Source: Solea solea (lineage: Eukaryota > Chordata > Actinopteri > Pleuronectiformes > Soleidae). Taken from it: DNA of 64,000 nt. This document shows, piece by piece, positions 47,201 to 58,606 of this stretch. The notes beneath the pieces are model-generated. The model was not told the DNA's origin. It searched no databases and saw nothing but the letters and a program-made list of their open reading frames with translations. Numbering within the stretch: position 1 is the first letter of the stretch; each line of letters starts with the position of its first letter. The stretch lies in NCBI RefSeq assembly GCF_958295425.1, contig NC_081139.1, positions 15,017,888 to 15,081,887 of the forward strand, in the 5' to 3' direction. The translations under genes were made by a program, and so were the position numbers.

Positions 47201-50200
47201 CCCAGGTTTAAAGGGAGTTTTCAACAGTGGGAATGTGTTTAATCAACATTCACTCCTGGGTCAAATGACTTAGCAATGCACACACATTTTAATCGGCTTC
47301 GGCTCAGATTGGCATCAATGGGAACACAAGACCAGGCTAAGCATGATCATTTCTTCTGCGTCTGCTCTATTCTTTGCCAGAGAAGCTCCATTTCCATAGC
47401 AACTCTATGAGGCACATTCATCTTCCTGCGGTTAGCGTAGCCATTAGCAGCTGTTAATGTTTATAGCGATCCTTACTTTTTAAAAATGTATTTCATCAGT
47501 CAGATCATTTTAATGATTGATTAAAAAAGTGACTTAAGCAAAAGATCCCAGGTATAGCCGCTAATTTTAGTGTGAAAAATGTTTAAGATTGATAGATGTG
47601 ATGTAGACGTGTTTGGCCACAATAAAGTAACTTAAAGCTACTAAGAAATAAGGTCAGCTTCTTTTTGTGTGGAGTTGTGAACCGTCGTTACCCATATTAA
47701 CCTACATTTGTTTTATTTACACTGTAGAACCTGATGCTCTCACATACATGCATGTCCATATATCATGATACCTTGTAAAAACCTGGGTTTAAAGATTATT
47801 CATTCACCTGCAGAAAAACCACACAACTGCTGCAGCTCACACTCAAGCAGAGGTGTTTCTTGGCATCAGTTCAAAGCAAAACATGGATGAGAGAACAGGT
47901 GTCAGACAGCAAAGGAGGAGCATGGAAACAAGGGCAGAGCAGGAAGCTGGTTTGAGCTTTGGTCCCAGAGCAGCAGTAGAAAGTCCACTCAGGAGCTGAG
48001 AGCAGTGACAGGCTGCTGAAGCTTTGAGAGGAAGAGTAGAAGAAGAAGAAGAGGAGAGAGGGACGTGAAATGAGGCGGCTGAACTCACCGGGAGGAAGCC
48101 ATCTGTTGAATCATACTGGTAGTCCAGCTCTGAGTCAGTATCCAACAAGTGGGGATAGGATGGAGCGGGATGGTCAACCTCACCATCGCCTGATAACACA
48201 GTGGCAGCTGAAAATGTGGCCGTGTCATTTTCCAACTGAAAATCAGCATCAGCATCCACTTCTCCATTTGGCCAGAGGAGCACCTCAGGGTCAGCATCTG
48301 GGACTCCTGTCGGAGTGTCTTGTGTGGGCAGAGGGAGGCCAGATGAGCCTGGGGTGGGAGGCTCAGCTAGGCTCAGCTCTCCTTCAGCTTCCTGGGTGTC
48401 TCCGGGGGGCGACTCAGTCATCACCTCGAGGGGGGCGGTGTCTGGGATCATCAGAGGAATCACAGGCTCCAGATCAGCCGTGGTGACGGGCACCAGTTCT
48501 GTAGCCATGACAAGAGTGGGTGTAACTGTGGCAACTGTGGTGTCACTCTGGGTGACGTCGGCGACCTGCTCTCCTGCTTTCGTCTCCTCTTCGTTCCTGG
48601 TGGTGACCTCTGGAGGTGGAGACATAATTGGGGCTGCAGTGGTGGGTGCAAGGGTAGCGACAGGTTGAGGGAGGAAGGTGGTGGGCAGGGTGGGCAGGGT
48701 GGTCAACTCTGGGCTGGTGGGGGTTGTGGGTGGACTAGTGGGCACAGTGTGGGTGGTTGGCTCAGGAGTGGTTGCTACAGTCACAGGGGCTTCAGTGGTT
48801 GTTGCTGTTGTTGTTGTTGCTGTTGTTGTTGGTGTTGTTGTTGGTGGTGTCGTGGTGACAGTTTCTGTTGTTGTGGGTGGAGTTGTGGTGGTTGTCATGG
48901 TGGTGGTTGTTGGAGCAGCTGTTGTGGTACTGGGTGTCGTGATGACTTTAATAGGTTTAGTTGGGTAAGGAGCTGAGGTGGGGAGATTAAACTGGGGGAG
49001 GGGGGGAATGAGGAGAGGGTGAGACAAATAAAAAAAAATGGATATAACCAATAACTGACTTTAAATGCGATGTTGAACATCTGACCTGATGTTACTGTTG
49101 CTTATGTCACATGCACAGCAATGATGGTTGTTATTAGGGCTGGGTATCGCCACCGATTTCCTTGATATATTCTATTTCAGTTGATTGATTTACTTTGATA
49201 TCATTCAGTGAGGCACATTTCAGCTGCAACACAATTCAGCCTGGATATGAAAGAGATTCTCAGAGAACTAAAAACGTGTTTGTCTATGAGTTCTAGGTTT
49301 GGCAGTGGCTTCTGTGTAGGTAGCTTCATCTTTCTCTCCTGTGGCCAGATTTAGCAAGGTCCATATCATGATGTTATGAATTGGTATCATTTTAAAAAGA
49401 TCAATTTAAACCAGAAAATATATTTTCTGACCCAGCCCTAGTTGTGATAAATGATGTAGACATCTTGACGAATAACAACACATTGTGAGCAATAATGGAT
49501 GCATGACAGGAAATATGATTATATATCTATAAAGCAGGTTCAAACCCTGAAGCAGTACAGCAACAATCTTTGCTTGGCGTCTGTCTGGCCTCCTCGCCAG
49601 ACGTGTCTGCAGAGTGAAAAATCTAATCGTTGGCAGACTCCGCTGGGTTCACCCAGGCTACCTCTATAGCCTATGAGTGATCAACTTAATGGACACAATC
49701 TGAATACATGAGAAACACAAGTGTCCCGTTGACCTGTGTGAGTCTTTCCTGCTGCTGTATCAGGATATGACAAAGATGTGACTTACATGTTGATTGTAGA
49801 TGATCACCCCCTGCTCACAGGTGGGCTTGTGGGTACACAGGTGCTGGTGAACACACCAGTTACAGCCCCAATGGCTCAAAACACAACCACGGCAGCTGCA
49901 AAGAGAAATAACAGCAATTAGAGTCATTAAATACTGACCAGGGTAGAGAGGTAGATGGAAACAATGAATCAGCGTTAGGCACAACCAGGAGGAAAGTGTA
50001 GAGGTCTAACAGAAGATAAGAGGACATGAGGGAGGGACAGATAGATATAGAGAAAGGTGGACCACACAAGTTATCCAAATCTGCCAGTGATAAGAAAGGT
50101 TTTCATCCAATTTCGTTGTGACTTGATATGATTTTTTTTTTCTCTTCATTGGGTTACAGGAATTAGAAGAAATTTCATCAACCCTGAAGAACCCAGTTTG

Positions 50201-53200
50201 CTGCACACTGTCCACTTGCAGCTTCAAATGAAAATACTGTCAGCTTGTAAAGGTTGCTGTTCAGTGTGTTACAATTATTATATAAGAAACCCAACAGGAA
50301 CACAACGAGCAAGCATTTGGCAACAGTGGACCGGAAAAAAACTCCCTTTTAACAGGAAGAAATCTCTGACAGAACCAGACTCGGAGTGTACAGCCATCTG
50401 CCTCAACTGGTTGGGGTAGAAGAGAGGAGAGAAGGGAGGGGAAGGTGAAAAGAAGAATGGGAAGGAGAGACGCTATTAACTATGATGCCCATGTAAACAA
50501 TAAAACAGTGCTTGGTAAATGTATGAACTGAGATACATGGAAGAATATTCAAACTATGTATCTACAGGGTTACAGGTGAGGGGGGAAGGAAATGGTAGGA
50601 GAATGTCATGAGACAAGTGAAGGGCGCATTGATGTGAGAAAGTGAATGACAAGGATACAAATAGGGAAAGAAGTCTGCTGCAGACCGTAAGGAGAGCGGG
50701 TCGTGAGGAGACAAGGAGAACTGAACTAATAAATCAGTGGTAACTCACGGCATGCTGCCAGACAGCTGCTTAACAGCCATGCAGTCATAGAAGATGAAAT
50801 CCCTTGCTGTGACCGTGACGTCGCCAAAACGAAGAGACAATGTGACTGTGACAGAGTCTGGGGAGAAGAAAACACAGAGAGTGAGAGTGAGAGAGAGAGA
50901 GCATGAGGAGGAGCTGAACACAACACAGTCAAGCGAACATGAACTGAAAATATTTGCTCAGGATTATCGTCTCTGATTAAGAACGTCTAGGATCAGCGAG
51001 ATTTTCCTGAAAAAACAGCGACACAGGAACGTGGGAGAGGTTTATGCCCGGGCAGCCAAAACAAGAAGGCCTAATAAAAACCATGTGCAGCCTCCATTCT
51101 CAGCCATGAGAGTGCAGACATAAACACAGCAAGGCTTCCCTCCTCTCAAGCAGGTGCTTTCTGCAGAAAAGAGAGTGCAAGCTGCACAGGTTCCTTACTC
51201 AATAAGGAAATTCTTGTTTTGGTCGTAAGTTATCTCGTCTCACTGAAGTGTTCTCATCAAAACAAATGACCAAGATATGAGAAAACAGTGACATCACAGA
51301 AACATGACTAAAGAGGATCAGACAAGCCAGCACTTTCCCACATTATCGCAATCTCTTTATTTGGACTTCACAATGAAATTAGGCCACATAAGTCCACAAC
51401 AGTTGCTCCACAGATTTTCCAGAACTCCTTTCGTCAGCACCTTTGTCAAAAAGGCTTGCATTATTTCCAAATGAGCCCATGTGAGAGCAGGAAAAGCTTA
51501 AGTGGTATAATTCACAGCAAGTCAGGGGGCAAGTGCCCTGCCAGTCCTCGCCTGAATGTTTGGGACATTCTCCTGCTGTTGTGAACAAGTGTTAAACTTT
51601 CTACTGCTGCACTATTATCACCAATTTGTTTTTGACAGTTTCTGTGTGTTGTCTGGTGCCTTACATATCATGCGAGTTGGGTCTATTGAGCTTTGTTGTT
51701 GTTGTTGTCAAAACCTGCTGCCTGATGATGGAGACCAGGCTGATAAGCACACTGAATCCACACATTACTGGTGACAACCTTGTAGTTTAAGTAGATACAA
51801 CCACATGGATTGCAAATCTATTTGCAATGTACTGTACGCTACGCTACATTCTTACATCTGACATTTCCAGACAGATGAGGTTGACATGGTCCTTTATATT
51901 TTGCACGCATGAGTCTTTATCGACAAGGCAGCAGTAACTCAGGTGACAATCTGATCTTCATTTTAAAGCAGCAGCTGCCCTCACAGGCCCAGAGCTCCAT
52001 CTTTTATTAAGTGAGTGCAGGCACTAACCCCCCTTTAAGTAAAGGTAAGCCACAGCTCGATCCTTTAATGCAGCCTGTGTGTCCATATCTCGGTAAATCC
52101 CCAGGCTGAATCTGCCCGAGTCCTGCACCCTGAGAACTACAACAAGCTGCAAGGTTCAGGAATGCAGGCATGGGAACCAACATGTGTGTGTGTGTGTGGT
52201 ACACAGAGACACAAATCATCTCAATGTTTTGGTGAGTGTGACCTCTGTAGGGGGTTTAAAGTTTTTTATTTACAGATCCCTCTAATCTTCTCAAATCATC
52301 GCCTCAGACTTTCTATGACAAACAAGCTTCACCATTCAACCAAACAAGAAAACAAAACACACATCAAAGCACCACATCACTGGATGTGACTGATTTACGG
52401 CAGGGAGCTTTGCGCCTCGACTTTTAGCCTTTGACCTGTCAAGCATGTACACTGCCTCTCATTGAATGTCAGCTGGGATTCCAGGCCCCCCCTTCAATGA
52501 TCCTCAAAGGATAAGCAGCATAGCTAATGGATGGACGCTTTATAATACAGATTACTCTCCGCTGTGTAAACTAGCTTAGAAAGAAAATGGATTGGTTTAG
52601 CCTATATTTCTGGACAGGGGGATTGGACAGCAAAAATGTGAGGTATTTGTGGACCTGTGGAAACACACACATACAATCAGTGACAGAATAATCTTGTTAC
52701 AGAATGCTGCCAAATCCTCCAAAGCAGAAGTTATAGCATGGAGTTGTAAAGAACACTCACCCTGTCCTGGAGGCACCGCAGGGACTCGGCTGATGTCAGG
52801 TGATTGGCAGGTGACTCCAGTTTTGGTGACGGCGGCGGTGCTGGGGCTGTCCTGGAAGAGGCAGGAGTAGGACTCATGCTTCTCCAAGACTGGGAGACCT
52901 GGCACTGACAGAGACACCTGAGGGGAGTGGAAACCGTGACAATGATTTTAAGTACTGGTAGATCACTTCACACAGATTTGAAATAAACTTAAAGAAAAAA
53001 TTGTGTAGACCTCAGGTGAGGAGGCCGTTCCCACGTCTCCCCAAACCACCCCGAAATGTGCTTTTTGTGATCAGATCTGAGAACGCATTCAGGACAGATT
53101 GGGTGTGTTCAGACCTAAACATAAGGCTGTCTGCATGTGATCGGATCACTTGGCACGGATGTCAATACCAGGCCAACTACACAACAATTCAGCCTCAAAA

Positions 53201-56200
53201 GCAATTCTCATTCAACCAACACAGAAAATAATGCTTTTTACGACCACCACTAATAATAATCAAAATAATAAATGATTAAATAAAGGAATATTAACTCAGT
53301 GTGAAAAACAAAATGCCAGTGCCAGACAGAATAATTGAGAACAATTCCCGACTGCTGCAGTTATTACTGGATACAGAGAGCGGCATTAGTAAGTCCACAC
53401 CTGAGCTGCTGCAGAGGACAGCGAGGGACACAATGACAGTAAGTGATTAAACTGTCTGACATCTGCTTACTTGTAAATATCAACGGAGAACAGTTTGATT
53501 GGATAACTAGATTTCTCTGCAGTGGGAACATGAATGACACTGAACAGACTCCTGGAGTCATTATCCTGTCTGATACTTTATGTTAAGTTTGTGAGATTTC
53601 TGCGCTGCATGTCACGTGGATGAAGTCTGAGTTTACGTCGAAGCGTTTTCTGGATTATCTGACAGAGGTTGCTCTTGTTCAGTTACTCAATTTGAACGAA
53701 TGATGAACTCTAAGGAATGATCCTGGTTCCAGACTTCTTTTATTTCAATACTGAGGACCCAATGCTCCTGGGAACATTTAGCGCTGTTGACTCCAGATTG
53801 CGACTCTCCCATTTGCAGCCTCAGCACAAATGCACATTCATCAGAGCAGGCTGTGTTTTTCAACTGTTCAGTACGACATTCCTCTTCTATGCTGACAGCA
53901 GCGGAACTTGATGTAGTCTTTACTGTTGTATTCCATATGCATCAGTGTTCAACACCACAGGTGTAAACAGTGGTTATCTAAAACATTTCTGCAAGATGGA
54001 AAGCTGTCATTGAGAATCCAGGTGTCTGCAAAAGTAGCTCCACATTATCTGGAAAATCTCCTGCCAGCTCCCTAGTCACAATTCCAGATCATGTCCAAAG
54101 CTAATGACATCATCCCTGATATTACTAGCAACACTCTAAAACAGAAAAACCTTGGACTTGGCCAGTCATCTGGTCTCAGTTTATTTTGATTGTTAAAAAC
54201 ATAATCTGCACTCCTTTCTCTCCTATGATAAAAAAAGGGGGGATTTACTGTACCATATGCTCTGTATTTCATATCGCTGGACAGGTATTTGATCATTATC
54301 TTCGCTCGACTCTGTGTCACTACACAAACTTGCCATAGTTAGGCCTCCCAGCTCATCTGATAAAGGGTCCGGGAACGAGACCTGTTTGGTATTCCAGTGT
54401 GTGTGAGCATGTACAGGCAGAATATGATCATGAACATAGTGTTCCATCAGAGCAGGGATCAGTGTTTTTTAAGCAACATCTGCCCATGCTTGAGGTAAAT
54501 CATTTCATCTTAATCTACAGTCAAAGGACCCCCACCCTAAAAAGAAATCCACTTGTTTACAAACAAAAATCTTAAAAAGATTTTCACGCTCCCTCAAGTC
54601 ACTTGGTACATCAGATGTTTTGTATAACTCCTCTGTTGCTGGTGTACTGTGCACACTGTGTCTTACCATCTTGCTCTCCCCCCTGCTGACGTTGAAAGGC
54701 TTGAGGTCCTGGACGGTCAGACACTGCTGCTCCATGTCAAAGCTCCACAGCCACTGACCTGGCTGGTTCCCACGAGCGCACTCTGACTGCAACACGCACC
54801 TGCAGGGAAAACAGCACCAACACGCACTGTTACATCTCTATTACACGTTTACAGCTAATTACTTAATTATAACAAGCCTTATCAGATGAGCCATCTACAG
54901 TATATACTGCATGTATAACACCATACACCACTTCTTAAAGGATGATTCAGAAGTGTGGTTTCTACTGAGAAATACAGTATCTAATTTTAAGGAGATTCAA
55001 TAATGAGTGAAATAAATAATGCCATCTAATGAAGACTAGCTGAGAGGAGAAGGTGCAGGTAAGATCAGGTGTTGTTGAGGCAGAGCAGAGGAAGCACAGA
55101 TGTGCTGTGGGTTCACTGCAACAGAGCTCAAACACCATTCCCCTCGAGCAAACTCAGCCAGATGTGAAAAGCAAGGACGTCTGCCACTGAGCTTATTTCA
55201 CATTTCAGTAAATAATAACTTCAAACAGACACAAGCAAACAACATACGTTAATGTAATGCAATGAAGAAGTGCATTAAAGCAGCACTATGTGATTGTAGC
55301 TGGTGTTCCTGTTGCTGTAGCAAACGCCACGGTTTTTAAGTCTTTGTAACTGATGTGAGTTCAGCATCACGCTTGGCTTGGTCTCATAGCTGTAGTACTC
55401 GATCTAAAACTATCTGCAAGACAATCCATGAACAGTAAAGGGTGCCTTTGCGTATACAGCTGCAGGGCAGGGGTGGGCGGGGACAAGAAGCGTTTATCCT
55501 CTCAAATTGCTGGACGACTGTTTTTTTTTTTTTGTGAGCAGTAGAATTCACTGAGCATGAGCACTTCTTTGCGTTTTCAGTCATACTCCGACAGGTTTGC
55601 AGCCGTTTCTCTTTACTAGTGTAATGTTGCTGTTGCCTCCGCCTGTCTCGATATAAAATGAATCCCTTCCGTGGCATGTGCGTGAAGTATACCAGGGTCT
55701 TTAGACAGTCTCCTGCCTAGGATGTGCTGCAACCATCCAAAGATTCATATTGTACGTTGAAATGTCACCAACTAATTTGTTGATTTGATGACTTGAATCA
55801 CACACCACAGGTGATAAATTAGTTTTTGTTTCATGTAGCTGCATAGAGGGTGAGGTCAGACTGCTGGTGCTTATCTCACCTTCCCTCCAGGACACACCAG
55901 CCACAGTAGGGGTCGTGGGCCAGCAGGCAGGAGTGGCAGTCTGGGTGCTGCTGGCATTCAGCCACAGGCCTCTTCTGGAGCTGAAACCAGGACAATGCAA
56001 TCATGTTTAGTCATGCAGGAGAAGCTCAGCTTCCAAAAATCTGATTATAAAGAATAGACGGCCCACTTTCCCCACTAGAACCATGCCAAATTAAAATATG
56101 CTAATTAGAATAATCCCAACTACAGATGACCTTAGTGAAAGAGGGAGAATTGGGGCAGAAATTAGCAGAGTTTTAATTATTCCAATTTGGCTTTAGCTCT

Positions 56201-58606
56201 ATGATGGAAAACCAGAACATGCTTCTTCTTTCTGGACGTACCATGTTGTGAGTCATGATGAAGAGATGTTCCTCTTTCTGGTCGAGGATGAGGTCTGAGC
56301 TGATAGCTACATTCTGCTGAATGGAGACGACAGAGTATTCCTCCACCTCGCCGTTTGGCCCCAGGAACACCTGAGGGAAAGCTTCAATGTTTACAAGCTG
56401 ACATGTTTACAACATACACAATCGATGTAACCCACACATGCAATTACTGGATGTTATTGTGGGCTTTGAGTTTGCTTAGCTTAGTAATGATAGCAATGCC
56501 ATGTAGAGATTTAACATAAAGAAACTAAAATGCCTCTTAAAACCAGTGCAGGAAGTATGGTCACAATCTCGCCTTCTGTTCCACAACTTTATTGTTATGA
56601 TCATGATGACACAGTTTATTTGACCTCTTGTATAAAAATAGTATCAATTTCTCTTTTTTTTTCTTCCTTTTTTCAAGTCCATATTTTTCTGAAACATTCC
56701 CATTGTTGAGTTATGGCCAAATACTGTGTTGTGTGTGGTTTGTTAGGTCACAGCGATTCATTTTTTACCAAATTTGAAGAGACATCCGCAAGGTGTTCTT
56801 GAGATATTGCATTCACAAGGCCAAAGGGGATTTGTGGGGTCACAGTGACCATTACCACCAACTAAAAAAACTAAAAAGGTTATTCCACTGCGCCACTAAA
56901 GGTCAAATTGTTCACAGAGAAGCTGATAACAATTTCTAAAAATAAAATTATAAATGATTATCTTGACAACCCACTGTTCGAAACAGGGACAGTAAATCAT
57001 CCTCATGGAACAATGGAGGAAGTGTGTGTTCTCTGTATTAACCCATGTGTCGAATGTCACTCATGGTGTATGTGTGCAGTTGTCGGCGCTGGAGAGTGCG
57101 ATGAATACGATATGACGATTCAGGCCGGGATGTCTCCCTGATGTGGAGCTACACTGTAATTCAAGCCTCCAGGTATGTGGAGGATTTGAGGTCAGCTATG
57201 TAGTCCAACTCTTTTCCCTCTTTGATCCCACAGTTTCTCAAAGATGAGCCGTCCAGGCCACTCCTCAGTCCACACCACTGCCCAGAAGAGAATGTATCTC
57301 TTCTAACAGTAAAGGAAGCAGACACGCAGCAGGAACTACTTATGTTGGTGTGGGAGGCAATTATCTAATGTTGAGTGGGACACAATTAACCAATGAGTGC
57401 ACACGCTATTATTATGTGCCAGACGGCTGACATCAGTAGTACAGAGAGGGAGGGTTAGCATGCTGCAATCAAAACAGAAAATCTAATTTCCTTTATTAAA
57501 CATACACTGGTGATCACTACACCACAACATTAAAGCCATCTGCTGTGTGCTTCCTCAAAGACCTGTGAATTGTGATGTTTTGACGCTTTCATGGTCTTAT
57601 TTTTCTAGCACATCTCACAGATGCTTGATCAGACTGAGATTAGACCATGAGTGTTACAACTCAGGTTAGTTTGTTTTCTTTTTCAAAAATTAAAGAAAAA
57701 ATTCTACAGGATATAAGATACGATAAGATAATATAATAAGTTGACAACCGATTTCAAGAAGTCATATTTAAGCCATTTTTATGACCATTTTAAGCAATTA
57801 CCAAAGCTATTTAAGACTCCTATGAGCTCCACTTGATTAAGCCTATTTTCCACGACACAAAATGACCTCTAACATCCGGCTTCGTCTACATTCTAACTGG
57901 ATAGGACAGTCGACATCAAGTGGCAACCACAGAAATCTGAGCTCACGTTACTGTGGTGTAATCTAACTATTCAAACTATTCTTCTATTTACAGGAACATA
58001 ATTTACATAACTGACATTCTGTGTGCTTTGATTGTAGCGTGTTTACCTGAAGACCTAAACTAGCAATTGAACCATTGACTCATAAGAAAACTTTTACTGA
58101 CATAATAAATCAAGTGAGAAGTAGATTAAGACTTACATTAAACAGAATTATTTTTGCAACAAGTGGAGTAACCCTCTAGTGGCTATTCAATATATTCTTA
58201 CAAACTGGTTTCCACAATATCCCTGGTGTTTTCAAGCCATAAGCCATGTGTCTGAAATCTTAGAAATCCTAGAAAACCAATTATCATGTAATATTATGTT
58301 TTTATGTTAGAATAGATGTAGATTAGTTTTGTTTGAAAACACTGATTTATGGAAATTTAAATGTAGTACAATGATATGGCACATTTAAGGTTATTGTTGT
58401 AAAACACCCCGACACCGTGTTACCTTGTGCAAGTTTCCTTTGGAGTCTCCCAGGAAGGCAATCGTATGTCCTGCCCTTACACTGACAGACACAGCAGTGA
58501 GACGGGCAGACGGGCTGTCCAATATGGTTTCGGCGTCCACGGGAATTCGGCTGGCCATCGGACTGGGGGTGTGGTCAGAGCCGCAGGGATAGGCGTCCAG
58601 AGTGTT
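34733..58606 (-). CDS. plxnb1: Plexin-B1, semaphorin receptor (35 exons, 5' end missing)
   Basis: Spliced frame of 1,862 codons plus TGA, open across all 34 internal junctions. Single-pass type I receptor for Sema4D-class semaphorins; it controls growth-cone and cell-adhesion signalling through R-Ras/Rap GAP activity and RhoA. Window residues 1-104 are the sema-domain end, 105-307 PSI and linker segments, 308-608 a mucin-like insert, 609-1192 PSI/IPT repeats with a furin-type site near 1005-1015, 1221-1241 the membrane helix and 1242-1862 the cytoplasmic GAP region with its Rho-GTPase-binding insert. The final VTDL is the B-plexin PDZ ligand for PDZ-RhoGEF/LARG. The furin site, the mucin insert and the residue-level match of the cytoplasmic half favour B1 over B2 or B3. 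Which fish duplicate (a or b) is unknown. Confidence 0.94.
35871..35896. repeat. (GT)n microsatellite
   Basis: About 12 gt units ending in gcgtgcgcgc, 15 bases from the exon at 35912-35987 on its donor side. Confidence 0.85.
36457..36495. repeat. (GAA)n microsatellite in a plxnb1 intron
   Basis: About 11 perfect aag units; the transcript strand reads (CUU)n. It lies about 90 bases downstream, in transcript direction, of the exon at 36587-36651. Confidence 0.9.
37078..37142 (-). mobile_element. Dispersed repeat, family W, short reversed fragment
   Basis: caattatcaaactatgtgac and taattaataatcgatgaattg resemble the reverse complement of the attgttaactattttgataatc block of family W. Too short for certainty. 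In the plxnb1 intron 36970-37660. Confidence 0.3.
39367..39404. repeat. Two-copy tandem duplication beside a plxnb1 donor site
   Basis: tgtggtgtgaacagatgcc is followed directly by ttgtggtgtgaacagattc, immediately downstream (transcript sense) of the donor of exon 39411-39576. Confidence 0.65.
41420..41568 (-). CDS. plxnb1: plxnb1 transmembrane exon
   Basis: This exon encodes [11 protein letters not shown] (extracellular), then the membrane helix [21 protein letters not shown] (split as [11 protein letters not shown] and [10 protein letters not shown]), and ends one base short of the cytoplasmic Arg. The small-residue Gly/Ala-rich start of the helix is the type that supports plexin transmembrane dimer packing. 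The next exon opens with the conserved [20 protein letters not shown] juxtamembrane helix. Confidence 0.93.
41678..46248 (-). CDS. plxnb1: plxnb1 exons for PSI/IPT repeats and membrane-proximal region
   Basis: Exons 46114-46248, 45916-46038, 45716-45809, 45239-45405, 44926-45077, 44203-44308, 43471-43607, 42845-43021, 42523-42760, 41955-42197 and 41678-41857 encode window residues 609-1192. The third PSI core is [23 protein letters not shown] repeats begin at [40 protein letters not shown] and [20 protein letters not shown]. The polybasic furin-type site lies in exon 42523-42760. The last exons ([43 protein letters not shown]) match the plexin membrane-proximal IPT region. All borders are GT-AG. 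Confidence 0.92.
42325..42505 (+). mobile_element. Dispersed repeat, family W, copy 2
   Basis: Starts cactagggctgcggtgatta, then attgttaactattttgataatc, catcttaaatgtgaatattttctgg and aacaaagaaatcattaaaac, in the same order as copy 1 at 32625-32835. Lies in the plxnb1 intron between exons 42523-42760 and 41955-42197. Confidence 0.6.
42628..42660 (-). other. plxnb1: Polybasic furin-type cleavage site in plexin-B1
   Basis: The exon reads [11 protein letters not shown] followed by TTVQM, written with an aag/agg triplet run. Plexin-B1 is known to be cut by proprotein convertases at a multi-arginine site in the same membrane-distal position, giving two associated chains. The R-x-K/R-R rule is fully met. 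Cleavage in this species is inferred. Confidence 0.7.
46249..48088 (-). other. plxnb1 intron with family X repeat copy 2
   Basis: 1.84 kb intron downstream of the mucin-like exon. Positions 47180-47400 match the reverse complement of 4945-5182. The remainder shows short A/T-rich runs and an agaagaagaag run near 48038-48052, with no supported exon. Confidence 0.6.
47180..47400 (+). mobile_element. Dispersed repeat, family X, copy 2
   Basis: Contains aatcccaggtttaaaggg, cagtgggaatgtgtttaatc, attcactcctgggtcaaat, ttggcatcaatgggaacaca and gtctgctctattctttgcca, all in the order seen in the reverse complement of copy 1. Diverged at roughly one base in four by eye. Confidence 0.6.
48089..48991 (-). 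CDS. plxnb1: plxnb1 mucin-like exon (301 codons)
   Basis: A single exon of 903 nt, in phase 0 at both ends, with a strong acceptor (cccccctcccccag) and donor CCG|GTGAGT. The first half is almost only Thr, Pro, Ala and Ser (for example [18 protein letters not shown]), encoded largely by ACN/CAA-type triplet repeats. The second half is acidic and Ser/Pro-rich and ends [11 protein letters not shown]. It sits between PSI and IPT domains, where plexin-B1 carries a Pro/Thr-rich insert. Dense Thr/Ser predicts O-glycosylation and an extended stalk. Being symmetric in phase, it could be skipped without breaking the frame. Long antisense ORFs across it arise from the repeat. Confidence 0.9.
49135..49440. 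mobile_element. hAT-like MITE with terminal repeats and 8-bp flanks
   Basis: Starts tagggctgggtatcg and ends gacccagccctag-side as its inverted partner (cccagcccta at the last ten bases). The flanking octamers gttgttat (49127-49134) and gttgtgat (49441-49448) differ at one base. An 8-bp duplication is the hallmark of hAT-type insertion. 306 bp, no coding capacity. Located in the plxnb1 intron upstream of the mucin-like exon. Confidence 0.7.
49787..52917 (-). CDS. plxnb1: plxnb1 exons between first and second PSI domains
   Basis: Exons 52761-52917, 50749-50857 and 49787-49895 encode window residues 183-307. The first two form a beta-rich linker/IPT-like segment ([37 protein letters not shown]). 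The third has a second cysteine-rich PSI core ([20 protein letters not shown]). Introns of 0.85 to 1.9 kb between them show no coding sequence I can recognise. Confidence 0.9.
54667..58606 (-). CDS. plxnb1: plxnb1 exons for sema-domain end and first PSI domain
   Basis: Exons 58424-58606, 56242-56370, 55880-55980 and 54667-54799 encode window residues 1-182. [20 protein letters not shown] and [16 protein letters not shown] are the last sema blades, followed by [15 protein letters not shown]. The PSI core is [20 protein letters not shown] plus [13 protein letters not shown], with the standard cysteine spacing. The first exon here starts in phase 0 after an acceptor at 58607-58608. The large upstream exon(s) with signal peptide and main sema domain were looked for up to 64000 and not found, so that intron exceeds 5.3 kb. 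The 2-kb intron at 56371-58423 carries a family Y fragment. Confidence 0.92.
58308..58382 (+). mobile_element. Family Y repeat, partial copy
   Basis: gttagaatagatgtagatta, tttgaaaacactg, and tgtagtacaatgatatggc echo the right half of the element at 4348-4557. The left terminal repeat is not recognisable. Confidence 0.4.

Noticed and set aside
48070..48976. Plus-strand ORFs of 96-138 codons across the mucin exon, rich in Cys/Gly/Val
   Set aside because: Antisense shadows of the Thr/Pro triplet repeats in plxnb1; no splice or family support.
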